A DNA stretch of 64,000 nt from Enoplolaimus lenunculus. Taxonomy: Eukaryota; Nematoda; Enoplea; Enoplida; Thoracostomopsidae. This document shows, one piece after another, positions 24,001 through 37,900 of the stretch; position 1 is the stretch's first letter, and each line of letters starts with the position of its first letter. The stretch is taken from the NCBI GenBank assembly GCA_030248215.1, contig JASANG010002329.1, forward strand, positions 45,497 to 109,496. Reading direction: 5' to 3'. A model generated the notes under the pieces. That model did not search any database and had not been told where the DNA came from. It saw only the letters and a list, made by a program, of their open reading frames with translations. Position numbers and translations under genes: made by a program.

Positions 24001-27000
24001 GTGGCTGCTCCGGCCCTGCCATTCGGAAACGTCTACATTTTTATGCGTGATTTATTTTGCATTTCAATAACTGGATTACATTTTTCTATATCCGGTTTCA
24101 TAATTGTTTTTCAATTGTAATTTATGCATAAATATTGAAATGTTGTTGTGGTAACAAACTCAGCATTTTGTTCAACTTTTTTTGTCGGTGTCGCTTTCAT
24201 CTGTGGTGGAACGGACTAACTTACAATTCGTTACAATTGAACGAACTTTTGAATTTTAATTTTTTGCATCCAGTCATATCGAACTTATTGAAATAGAATT
24301 ACATTTCTGAATGGAAGTTGCGTTTAATAATTTTTGGAAACTGATATATATATATTCTGTGCTTTCAGTTCAACTTATATATCCTTTTATCTGTTACACA
24401 ACAACCAACACTTTATCGCGAAGCTAAAACTTAATTTTTTACGTAATAATATAATCCTTTTGGATTTTGGGTCTAAACGACTATTAGATTCGCTTTATTT
24501 TGCAAAATTGTGATCCAAAGACGCAGGGGAGGTTTCAAAATTCCATTTTTTAAAGCGGGAGCAATTGTCCATTTGGCCCTTCTCCGGCTCTGCCGCCTGC
24601 ATAGCATCTCTGTATAGTTTGTGAGAAGTGCCCATACTTGCATAGCGGGTCATACCAAGAGTAGATAATCGCTATTTAACAGGAGTGTGCACCTGGGCAC
24701 ATTCTGTGTAGAAAAGAATGTATTAGGCACGCGTTGCGTTTTTGTCCTACCACCCTACTCTCTTTATTTAGAGGGGGGAACAACCGGTGCGAACCATGAA
24801 ACTTTATGTAATGCGGAATCAGACATGCTTATCGTATAGTTTAATTTAGCGGTATTCATGTGGTGGCGACCTCCCTCTAAACAAAGGGGGGAGTCGGCCA
24901 AAAACGCAAACCCCGGTGGTACATTTTGTACCATGCGAGATTCCCCAATAGTTGCATATACTCTTGTCATGATCCACTCTTGATTATACTAAGCAAGTTT
25001 ACTCTATTTCTAATTGCTATATTTTTTCACAATTTCAGTGCTTCCCTATTAAATCCACCCGGTTCAGTTTGGACAGTTATCAATGTTGTTGTACTGCCCG
25101 TATGACCGTCGCTCAACCACAATCGCCAGACTCTGCAGCTCCAATCGCGTCGTTTTGTTCTCTATCTCCATCACGTAATCATTCAACGTTTTGTCCAACT
25201 CAATTTCGACGCGGCTCGAGCTCACAGTCACATTCGTTGCTGGTATTGACAATACTGACTGCGTTGATATCATTGGGATTAATATTTGTTGTGGTTACAA
25301 GGCGAAAAGTTCAAGTTAGTGACTTGTTCCAGTTGGGGCACTTGTTTACTTTCGATCCCTCCACACCAGTGTTAATTTAATAATAGACGCACGTTTCTCC
25401 CTCCCACGCAGGTCCGAAGTCAGAGGCGGTCCAGGGGGGCTCAGACCCCATGGAAAAGTTTTGGCCCCTATAGAAAAACTTTCAACCTTGCTTGTTAGTT
25501 ATCGAAAACTAACAAAATGCCCCTGCAGAAAAATGTTTAGGCTCCTTAGCAAAGTGAGCTGGCTACGGACTTGCTCCCACAGTCTTTGTGTTCTTACATT
25601 ATCACATGCTTAAGCTAAGGTTTATTCTTAATCAGGCTTGGGATTAGATTAACGTTCGTTCTGTGCTGTGCGCATGCAAACAAGTACTGGAGCTAATTGT
25701 GCCAAGAGTGGATGATGCATACTTCAATTAGAGTACGCAACTGGGCACACTTTATGTGTCCGGCAACAGAATTGCTCCGCTTATAGGTTAATTTAGGGTT
25801 ATTGCATGTGACTACGACCCTCTTCTAAACATGGAGAGTTCATCCAAAAACACCACTCTCAGTGATACATTTTGTACCATGCGGAACCCAAAGAGTTGCA
25901 CACTGTTGTATCATCCACTCTTGGTTGTACCCACCAGAGGTGGAAACACCCACTCTCAGCGCGGGTCTCAATCAGCTGGCTGGGCAGCGAAAAACCCTGG
26001 TAGGTTGAACAGCGAATCGGTCTCTAACACCAAAATTTCTGCATAATAGTGTAAAATGGGGGAATTGCGAAATCGTTTTTGATTGAAATTTTTAGTGCAA
26101 AATTACAGCCTTTGTGAATAATATTTTAAAAATGTACTTTCTATAGAGTGGATTCGTGTAAACATCACATTCCATGTAAACGTGTATCAACATTTTAAAA
26201 CCATACGATTTAGGAATATAAAAATTTTAAATTTTATTTAGCATAATATATTTTTAAAAATGTATGCGGCAAGTTAAAATACCGGAGGCAGAGACGGAGC
26301 CGGATGTCGATTTTTTGCCGGGGCCAGATATCCAGACGTACCTTGATATATATTTGAGTGACTGTTTCAGGATCTCGGCGTTAGAGGCTGGGCATTAATT
26401 GAAATAATGCTTTTCGGTGCTGTTTTGATGTACAACATAGTAAGTTTCATAGTCTTAAAGAAGTGGACAAAAATTGTCATTGGAAAAAAGCTTATCGTTT
26501 CTGCTTTACTGTAAGAGCTTAACAGCCGAGTCCAAATAGGCTTGTTTGCTTTGTGAAGGATTTGTACAGCGCATACAAATTTTGTACTCCCTAAAAGCTT
26601 AAACTAACTTGAATAGCTCAAGTTAATACAGGAGCATGAAACTAACTTTCTAGATTAACTAAACTACCAGGTTTAAAATATTACATATTTTCAGATTAAG
26701 CTAAACTTAATGAACTCTTAGATACAAAAAGTTCCTGGGATGCACTTTTTACTCAAACTAAATATAAAATTACTCAAACTCGTGTTAAATTTGAAAACAC
26801 GTTAGTTTAAATTCTTGTTCAGTTAGTCCGTCCAGCCATTTAAGTTTTACTAAAACTGATATTCAAGTTTAGTTAAACTATCATTTAAGTTTATGTTTTT
26901 AGAAGTGGGATTCGACCTCCAGTTTTTAAAATCTGGATGGCAGTGACTGAGGCCCGTAGCCAGCTCACCTTGCTAGGAGAGGCTAAAAATTTTTCAGGAG

Positions 27001-30000
27001 GGGCATACAAGGGTCTTGATGACTTAAAAGCAAGGTTGAAAATTTTCTATGAGGGGGCAAGATTTTTTATAGGGGCGGAACTCTCCTGCATCCCCCTTGG
27101 CTATAGACCCACAGTGACTAATATGAAAAATCACCGCTGCGTTTCCCTGTTGGCATTTTGGTGCAAAATTAATTGAAATCTTTGTTATTTCAGGTAGTTT
27201 TAGAGTTTTCATATCTGAACAAGGCGACGTGTTGCTTAATTCCGTGGCTTCGAGCTCTTGGATTTACTGCATTTTACGGCGCAGTTATACTCAAATGCTA
27301 TCGGTAAGTGTAAAGGTGGTAAATATTCAACGTTTTAATAGCTGAATATAATAATTCGTAGACAAATCCTCAGTTATTTTTCGATACTGAGGTAAAATGT
27401 CTGGCTTTTCGCTCGGGTTGCTCGTAAACTTTTCTTTTTTGACCCACCGCTGTTTTGTCTGCTAGTAGATTAGACTGTTAAAATGGTTAGTGATATGCTG
27501 TTTCCATCAAAATGCCTGTACCCGTTTTGGTCATCACTGTTTTACCAAGAGTGGATACTGAGACAAGAGTGTGCAACTCATGGGGTCCCGCATCGTACAA
27601 AATCTATCACCGGGCGTTGCTTTTTTGGCCGACCTCTCTTGCTTAGAGGGTGGGTCGCTATCACACGATTACCCCTAAATAAAACTATAAAAAGACCATG
27701 TTTGACGCCGCATACATAAAGTGCCATGTTTCGCACCGGAGGTACCCCCCTCAACGTAAGCGGGGTAGTGCAAAAACGCAACGCGTGCCGGGTACATTCT
27801 TTTCTACACAGAATGTACCCAGGTGCACACTCTTGTAAAGAGTCATTACCGACTCTGGGTTTTGCCAAGAGTCGATAATGACTCTTTTATCAAGAGTGTG
27901 CAACTACCGGGTACATTCTGTATAGAAAAGAATGTACCCAGACATACATTACGTTTTGGCCTACAACTCTTTATTTAGCGGGGTTAAAGCTTGCGCGAAT
28001 CATGTCACTTTACGTATACGGCATCAAAAATTCTCCGCTTATAGTCTAATTTAGGGTTATTGCATGTGACAGCGACCTCCTCTAAACAAGGAGGATCGGC
28101 CAAAAATGCCACGTTCAGTGCTACATTTGGTACCATGCAGAAACCCAGGAGTTTCATGCTCTTGTATAATACACTCTTATGTTTATTAAAGATTGCTTCG
28201 CAATACTGATTGTATTGAAGCTACTGTTTAATGTTTGTTTTCAGAAATTTAATTGAGTTTCGAGTACGACGTGCGAGTCATGTTCAGGTCAAAGAAAAAG
28301 ATATGCTCAAATACTTGGCAGTGATTGTATCGTTTACAGTAACAGGTAAACAATAATGCAACTATCTCAATATCATACGTACACCAGGTAACTTTTGGAA
28401 GTTGCTGGTAGAACACTTAAGCTACTTCAGCTGTTGGTCTTCGAGTAATTAGCTATTTTGGCTAACAGGAATTGTTCAGTGCGATAGTATTATTAACCGT
28501 TTCTCGCATGATTATTTTTTTACGTTGTTTAAGATGTAATTTCAAGCCAGGATTCGAATTGCGGCATTTCGGTTGGAAGGTGTTTACCATTACCACTCAG
28601 CTGCAAGAGTTTGGCACTGGAGCCCAAAAATGTTCTCGTTGCTTCACCTTACACTTTACCTGAGCAGGAGTTAATTTTTTTACGTTTTGCTTTTTTATTG
28701 TAGGCCTTTTAGCGTTCACGCTGACTGCCATTCATTATGAATTGGACGGTAATAATGAAGAAATTCCAGCTTCTCAACAGCAATACATTCATCAACCATC
28801 AAGAATTCCCAACAAACACTTCGCTAGCACGACGATGCCTATTTTCGATTCTACGTTTGCTTCCGGTTCAGTCAAACCAGCATCCGCATCCGGTACTGAA
28901 ATTGCAGAATCAAAATTTTTGCTTCTACAAAGTACCGATGACAGTCACTTTTGGCTGTGTTGCCGTGTTACCTGGTGGTGTTATTTGTGGTATATATGTA
29001 AGTTTTAAAGACTCAACAACGACTTTAATAGCGATTTATGTTGTTTTACTAAAAAATTGCAACCAGATTTTATTTCACTTGGGAAATGTTCCTTAAAATC
29101 GTGGGGCAAAATTCACAATGTCGACTCTGATCCCTGAAATCTCTTAGGTCCTGCTTTTTCACAATGCTGGTACGGGGCCCGGATTTGGAAATCACGGAAA
29201 ACCAGTTATTGCGATATGGCAAAATTTTTTGAAAAGTTTGAAATGCTCAGTCTTAAAATTTCCAAAGTGTTTTTAACCTGAAAGGCGAGTTTATTTGCCT
29301 CAAATAAGTTTTATTTAAAATCACGCTTGTTTCCAAAAACTGTAACTCGAGGGCGGCTGTTTTTAAGTACCGGTAGAATATGTATATATACAGATGTGTA
29401 TTTACTGTTACAAACCAGACGTGCCCGTAGCCATAAGGGCCGCCAGAGGATTAGCCCCCCCTTCGGATGAATTTAGCAGCCGCCCGCTAGAAAATTTTTA
29501 ACCTTGGTTGAAAGTGACCGAAACCCCTTGTATGTCCCTCCTGAAAAATGTTTAGCCTTCCTAGTGACGTGAGCTAGCTACGGGCCTGAAACCGGGGTTG
29601 TAGCCAGAATTTTAGCTTGGGAGGGTATAAAACCATGTGATAAAAATTTTGACCTCAATGATCCAAACAGCGTCTTAAAAGTGCATTTTCTGGTCCTTCC
29701 AGAATTTTGAGTCATGATAACCCCTTAATACCTTCACATATGTACAGAGCCTGTTACAAACCATAAATGCTCGTCACTACTGCATTTACGACGCATTTGT
29801 CCAGTGACGGAACAATGTTTGCGGAACAGGGAATCCTTACTAAAGAGTAAAGTATGACATTTTAGCACTTATGTGCAGCATTATTAAAGGACTGCGATTT
29901 CAAACAAACGCTTCTACATAACGTATAAAATCTCAAACTATAAACACTACCTAAATCCAGTCCGTAAATAATACAGACTATTTATACTTACAAAATTGGT

Positions 30001-33000
30001 TAGTGAATCTACATGTACAAAATGTTTCGTAGAACGGTCATGTTTTGCAAATAGTATCTTTACTGCTGAGCTGAAATGGTGGCCAAAATACTTATATGGG
30101 TCGTTCCAGCTTTAATAGCATAGATAGATTAATTATTTTCAGATGAAGTAGTTGCTCTGTTGTATGGGATATTTTTGTGCTACAAATCACGCAATACTGA
30201 ATGGTCAGAAAAACGAAACTTTTGCGCAACGTTATGCGTCGAGCTTGTGATGACGTTCATTTTTAATATGATACGGTAATTGGTTTTATTATTAATTTAC
30301 AAATTTCTGCAATTAAATTATAGCTGGAATTTGAACCATATAAAGTAAACATGAAATAAATTGGACATAAGATACGGTTGATAGGTGCCAATTTTAAATT
30401 CAAACACTCGTTCACACTATTGGGTCCGGATAGAAGGCGGTGCGGCGTACGTCCCCCAAACAGAAATTTGTTTGTGTTAAAATGGTAAGGTCCCTCTTAC
30501 AATTTTTCGCCTCAGAAAATTTTTTGTAAAAATATTTCCCGCAGAATTTTTCTATTATAAAATGGTAAGGTCTCTTCCTACCTTACAATTTTTAACAATT
30601 TTTCCACAGAATTTTTTGTGATAAAACGGTAAGGTCCCTCTACCTTACAATTTTTGCGTTTCATAACATTTGCCATCCCGCCCCCCCGTCACAAATTTTT
30701 GAATCCGCTTCTCTCGTTCATCCCAACAACCAGGAGACGTTGTGGCCAATGGCTAACCTGAAAAATGTAATTTTGCATTCAAACTCGGCAGGGGCGGATC
30801 TATGATTTCCAAAAAGCGGTAGCTCAAACTTATTTTTATCACACTTTGTACAGTGATGTTGACATTCTTTCGATTTATAGGTTAAACACAAGTAAATATG
30901 TTAATGTACAATTTCTATATATGGCCGTAATATATTTTACTGCCTCGATATTCTCTGAGGTCCGTGTTGGAATTTCGGACTGGTTGATAATTATTTGGCT
31001 TTATCAAGCAGTGCTATCGCTTTTAAAATTAAATGAATTAAACTTAATTGTTCGATTGAACAATTTCAGATTCAACTTGTGGCAGTCGTTGAATCCAGAC
31101 ATAATGCTCCTTGTAACATTTTTCCATCTGCATTTGACAGTAACACCAAACGTTTTGTTGATACTTGTACCGAAAGTAAGAACGACAGTATTTTTGTTTG
31201 GAGCCTACTAATCGGACCCGTAGCCAAGGGGAACCAGAAAAGGCTCAGCCCCACTGGAAAAATGGGAAACTTTTAACCTTGCTTGTAAGTCATTGACAAC
31301 ACTTGTTTGCACATCCTAAAAAATGTTAGCCCTCCCTAGCAAGGTGAGCTGACTACGGTACTGCTACTATATTTGTTTAGTTTTGGTTGTCTGAAGGGTA
31401 TGCCGTCCTGAAATATTTCACAGGAATAAAAAAATGATGATTATGTAATATTACAAGATATTGAGCTCTCGCGAAAGTTGTATAGTTTAAGATTGGTCCT
31501 TCCACTATGGAATTGTGGTTACACTATTGTATCTGAATCTACGGCAATTCGTCACCCGATAGCATGTGGTCCAACAATGCCTCAAAGCCTATGAATATAT
31601 CTAAGCATATTCGTAAGCGTAATACTGAACCTAAGCCTAAGCATACGCATAATGATCGGTAACCAATTGTCAAGTCGATCAATTTTGGATTACAAGTTAT
31701 CGCGCGACGAGCTGTCGGGCAACGAATTGTTGTGATACAGTACTGATACATAACCTAAACTTTAACTTGGTAGAGATATTTTCAGTGTTCTAAAGCTATG
31801 TACGGTATATATCAGCTGTTCGTCTACTGCATGTGGGCTCAGAATCAATGCCAGATTACCTCTCAGAGTTCGTTTGAAATTTTAGCTGATTTACGGGGGA
31901 TTTGGTCAACATCGAACAGTAGCTTTGGCTGTTGGTTCCGGAAGTAAAAAAACGCATCCATCGCTTGTAAAACTACGCGACGAACTCAACAACGGAACTT
32001 TGGATTTGGCACAAATATCGATCTCAGAAATGGATCCAGATGATATCAGGGTAAATGGTGGTTATTATAGCTTGCCATTGTAATTATCGTTATAATTAAT
32101 GGCTGAGTTTCTGAAACCTTACTTAAGTATGTACCTGTGTTATGCGTATGTTTTGGTTTATTTGAACGTATAAAATAATGTTCATTCACATTGGACGAAA
32201 TGGAATGTGGAAAGGTTTAGCTTTGTGTTGACGAGTTTCATTTTGGTGCCAGCTTATTTTTACTAAAACAGTCAATTCGTTTCAGGCCCCAGTACACACG
32301 TGACAAGCCCAATGATAGGTTAATTTATTGTTGTAAAGTTGAAGCTACTGAAACTTATCAGCAGGGGTAACCGCATATCGGTGTCCGTTTCCGGTAAAAA
32401 TCGATGTCCGTTTCCGTTATAATAGTGCACGAAATTACGTGGTTTTTATGCTTAGAGTGATTTGTAAATCACACATAAATTATTTCATTTGTCAATTATG
32501 CTGCGATATTTCGGTTTGAAATACAAATGACGAAATTCATCCAAAACTTTAAAGATTTTATTTGCGTGCGCTATTTATTTTTTAATTTTAAGAAACCCAA
32601 TGAATATTTGCATATCAGAAATGTAGTGAGATTCTATTTAAAAACTTCGTTCCGCGAAGCGCTGCTATACGTGACGCAACCAATTTGCCAGCTCATCTTG
32701 CTAGGTTGGCTCAAAATTGTTTAGGAGTGCGTACAAGGGTATTCAATGACTTACAAGCAATGTTGAAAATCTTCTAATGAAAACTAAAATTCTTTCGCCA
32801 GGGGAGCGGCTGACTCCCCCACGCCCACCTCTGGCTACGGGCCCGAATTATGTTTTATTTTACAAAAACAAATTTTGTTTTAGGCAGAACTTAAACGTGT
32901 GTACACTCAACTTCAACGCATTAACGTCGGAAAAATGATCGAAAACAATCCACACATCAGTAAACGAAAAGGTGGCAAAAAAGCGAGCAATCAAAGTGGA

Positions 33001-34609
33001 AGACATAACAACAGACGATTGTCACTGCCATATTTTTCAAAACATAAAGAAGATCACAGGTACTCTTTAAAACAAGAGCGGATGATGCATACTTCAGCAA
33101 GAGTGAATGATGCATACTTCAACAAGAGTGGATGATACATACTTCAACAATAGTGGATGATGCATACTTCAACAAGTGTATGCAACTGGGGACATTCTGT
33201 GTAGAAAAGAATGTACCTGGCACGCGTTGCGTTTTTGGCCTACCTCTTCCCTTTATTTAGAAGTGTACAACCTATGTGAATAATGCCACTTTATATATCC
33301 GGCAACAAATTGCTCCGCTTTTAATTTAATTTAGGGTTATTGATTGTGACAACGACCCCCTTCTAAACAAAGGGGGTGTCGGCTAAAAACGCAACGCCCG
33401 GTGGTACAATTTGTACCATGCGGAACCCAAAGTGTTGCACACACTTGTATCATGCACTCTTATTAAAAATAAACCTTAAAGCCTAGATTCTGAAATATGC
33501 ACAGCACCTATCGCCAGTTGTTGATAGGTCTTCTAACTTTCGAACCAGTGAATGGTGAGGCTGTAGCTCATTCTTCTTATATGATTTGATCTACTCCTGT
33601 ATCAATTTTGAGTTCAACAACTGCAATAGTTAATGAGTTTGAAAACGTATTACTAACTGGTAATAGTTGCTGTACACAATTGTGAATATGGGCCTAAATT
33701 ATAGCAAACTTGATTATTATTTCAGCAAATCTTAAATGTCTGGACATTCAACTAATTCACTAAAGTAGAATTTTAAATTCAATTTAACCTAAAATATTTT
33801 TAAGTTTAACACGAATTTAAGTTAAACTTATTATTGGATTAAGCAACAACTGCAGCGCAGAAAATATGAACATCTAAGAATTTATTGTGTTTACCTTAAA
33901 CTAAAAATATTTAAAATTTCAAATGAGTTTAAGCGTAAACCTCTCTATTAGTTTAATTAATCTAAAAAGTTACATCGATACTACTGGATTAGCTTAAGAT
34001 TAAGTTAAATTAGTTTAAGCTTTTGCTATTGAGTAGCATTCTATAGTTTTTGTTGCAATAGCGCCGCAGCGAATCTAACAATGTTTGACCGCATAAGTGA
34101 GCGTGCAGTATATAATGATGGATGAAACCTTGCGAGCGAAACGAGCATGAACTCAATTGCATCTTTAGCATTAAATTCTAATTGAAAGTTTTAATTTCGA
34201 ATTTATGGTGGCAAACGGTCACTATTCACTTCTGCTTGCGACCGTATTTCGTAGTTCTATGAACTAATCCTACTCTATGTATTTGCCGTAGTTGATTTAA
34301 AAAATGTTTCGGTTCGGTACATATGAGGCATTGCAACCAGTTGCACTTAGTTACAAACATCACTTGCCTGTATGAACATAAATTTCGTTAGTATTTGTTG
34401 ATCGAATACGTTACCTGGTGTACGCATGTTATTTATAGTTTGCAGCATGATTGTTGTATAAATATTTGTTTTTCGTAGAAACGAAGAAGAAACAACATCA
34501 ATGGTGAAAAATTCGGACCACGATGAAGGTTCAACTCCTTCGGCATCGTCAGTGACACCTGGTCAACAAAATTCATCGACAAGCCAAACGTCGCCTAATC
34601 CAGCTACGC

Positions 34610-34682
<73 letters not shown>

Positions 34683-34869
34683 GCAACAAACAAAGCAACT
34701 GTCACCAACAAGCAAAACACAAAAGAAACAGCACAAAGACATTGAACGACATGAAAAACAAACCAGAGTAACCATACAATCGAACCAAAGTGGAACAACC
34801 AACATTGACGAGAGCAAAAGTAACAGTCGCGACAGTTGTCAGCAACACGGGCAACCGCACAAATCGCAA

Positions 34870-34908
<39 letters not shown>

Positions 34909-37900
34909 CTGAACGAACAGCGCGACCTACGCTGTGACTACCAGCAATTGCCTAAGCAACAAGAACAAGTTCACAATTCACAACAGTCGAAGAAATCAAC
35001 TGACAGTGCTCAGGAGCAAAAACAACAACAAAAACAACAACAACAACAAAAACAACAACAACAACAACAACAATCACAATTACAACAGTCAAAAAATCGA
35101 TCACCACTTGAGACATCGCCGATTCCGAATGACAATGATCAAAATACAGCATTTTCAGTTGCCCAAGACGCAAATTCAGTGACATCAATAAATGGCGCAG
35201 GCGAAAATGGTTGTGCAAAAGGAGATTTAACAATTCAATCGTCACCTCATAATTACTATTTGTGTCGAGTCGATCCAAAATCTCGTCAACTCAGATTAGA
35301 CTCAAACACGTCGTGTGAAGTATGAAAGCAAACCAGTGGCTCGAATCCACGAGTTTTCGGTCGAAGAGGATACTTTTTGTGTTCTAAACCATTACAGTTG
35401 TAACAACGCGTTTGTAGTCAATTTTTCAAAGTTTAATATTTATAAATTGTTTCGCAGGCGTGAGTTTTTTAACTTATATTATATCGCCGAGACAATTATT
35501 ACCTATTTTCGGCTATAAAATTCTTTGTTGCGCACGCATAAATCAGTTTCATCGCAAAATTTTGAGTACTGGCAGGGCTGGACGAATACATCTCTTGTTA
35601 CCGGAATCCACCGCTGAGCAGTGAGAATCTCAACGACTCGTTGGAGCATCAACTTTCTTCAGTTTGGAACAGGAGTTTTGGTATAAACATGCAATTAATC
35701 AGTTTAATGTTACTATGAACGGTGAAAACGACACAGTAAACGTAAAGGATCCAACGAAGATGGCAAAAGGACTTTTACGTTCTCAACTCAAAATTGCACA
35801 ATCACCTCACTTTTGTTCTTTAACCTCATTGTTACGCGTTGCGAGACGTAAGCTGAATAAATTTACTGAGAGCTCATAACGTTCGAGCTTTGACTTTCCT
35901 AAGTCACAATACAGGAGTGTTCCATGTTTCAAGTTGTTCAACAGTAAATTAGTCTGGCAACGGGCATGTCATGTGGGGTGGACGTTTAACTGGAACAGTC
36001 CGGAACACATTTTGTCTATGTTGATTCGGCAACAACACGAATTGTTATGATCTAAATAGCTGGTATACAGCTAAAATGTGAATGCCACCCCTGATTCTGG
36101 TTTGCCTGTCACGTGGGGTTCACGGCTATCCGAGACAGTCCGGAACACATTTTGTCTTTGTTGATTCGGCGATAACACGAATAGTTATGATATAAATAAC
36201 TGGTATGCAGCCAAAAAGTGGATGCCACCCCTGATTTTGGTTTGCAAACCAACTACACTCAGGCGAACATTGTATGCAAGTAGTCAATTGGGTGAGACCG
36301 GATATCCGGCTCCGGCAAAAATTCGAGCATAGAATATTATACTCGTAGACAATATGTAGAATATCATATGATATTGCAGTACAAGCGGTGCCTGTGAAAT
36401 CAGGATTGTAGACAACTCAATTTTTTTAATTTGACCGCGAATTAACAACGTGTATAAAACATGTTATCCGCTATTGTAATAATGACAAAACGTGTTCCTG
36501 GCGGCCCCGTTACGTGAGCCCCGCATGAATTGGTTCCTCGTATGCGAAAACATTATGGCTAATAATTGTTTCCAACCTTTACCCTGCATTTGTCCTTCGG
36601 CACTCTTTCGTGGTTAAAAAATGTTTAATTTCAAAAACGGAAAATTTATCGTAACAAATATTCAAATCTTTTTGCATTAAAAATCAGAATAGACTAATAA
36701 TTATTTCGTACAAAAATCGCAAAAGGAGTATAAAAGTCAACTTTTACTTAGACTGCATGGTATGTTTCGTATGTTATCCATATATTAAAGGGGGTAAAGA
36801 TTAATAAATTTTCACCGCACCTTCAAATTTGCTATCCGGATTGCGCTTACCTGCGGGTACACCTGGGTACAATGTGAAACACTGGGTTGTATTGTTGTAT
36901 TTTGGCGTAAATTTGCTAGAAATCAACGCAGTGCCCAAACATGGCTATGCTCGAAGTAGGAGAATGGTGGAGGGCGTTTTGGTTAAATTCACGTTTAGAC
37001 GTAGGTTCGGTGTTGAAAAATCAATACATTCCAGGCATTCAAACCGTTTGAATTTGAGATTATAGAAAGGAATCTATGACAAATTGTCATCCAACAGCGC
37101 CCAAAAGCCTATGAATAAACCTAAGCATAATCCTAAGCGTAATCCTAAGCCTTAATTTAAGCCTAAGCATAATGATGGGCGACGAGTTGCCGAGTCGATG
37201 AAATTTCGGATTACAAGTTGTCGAGTGGCGAGTTATCGTGGTGCCTAACAACGTCCAAAAGCCTATCAATAAACCTAAGCATAATCTTTAGCGTAATCCT
37301 AAGCCTTAATTTAAGCCTAAGCATAATGATGGGCGACGAGTTGCCGAGTCGATGAAATTTCGGATTACAAGTTGTCGAGTGGCGAGTTATCGTGGTGCCT
37401 AACCACGTCCAAAAGCCTCGTAATCTTAAGCGTAATCCTAAGCATTAATTTAAGCCTAAGCATAATGATGGGCGACGAGTTGCCGAGTCGATGAAATTTC
37501 GGATTACAAGTTGTCGAGTGGCGAGTTATCGTGGTGCCTAACAACGTCCAAAAGTCTATCAATAAACCTAAGCATAATCCTTAGCGTAATCCTAAGCCTT
37601 AATTTAAGCCTAAGCTTAATGATGGGCGACGAGTTACCGAGTCGATGATATTTCGTATTACAAGTTGTCGGTCGACGAGTTATCGTGATACCTATAGAAG
37701 GCCAATTTTTAGTGCATGTGATTGTTTTATTTTTATGTAGCCATATGGTTAAAATATGTGATGACCGCAACATTATGTGATAGTTTATAAAAAAGTGTTT
37801 GATACAGTTAGGGTTGCACAATGCTTTACTGTTCCGCGTGCCGCCGTACGCTGTTACGCGTTGCTGACAAAAACATGGACAAAATCTGTTTGCTGGCGTG

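Noticed and set aside
30846-31069. Open frame continuous with receptor TM7 exon (LNTSKYVNVQFLYMAVIY...) and an acceptor-like TTTATAG at 30880 in the right phase
   Set aside because: TM6 is already complete in exon 9 and family alignment runs straight from FIFNMIR to FNLWQSLNPDIM at 31070. The extra residues match nothing, so this is intron that happens to stay open.
34563-34908. Minus-strand Cys/Val/Leu-rich frames
   Set aside because: They are the complement of the CAA runs in receptor exon 13.
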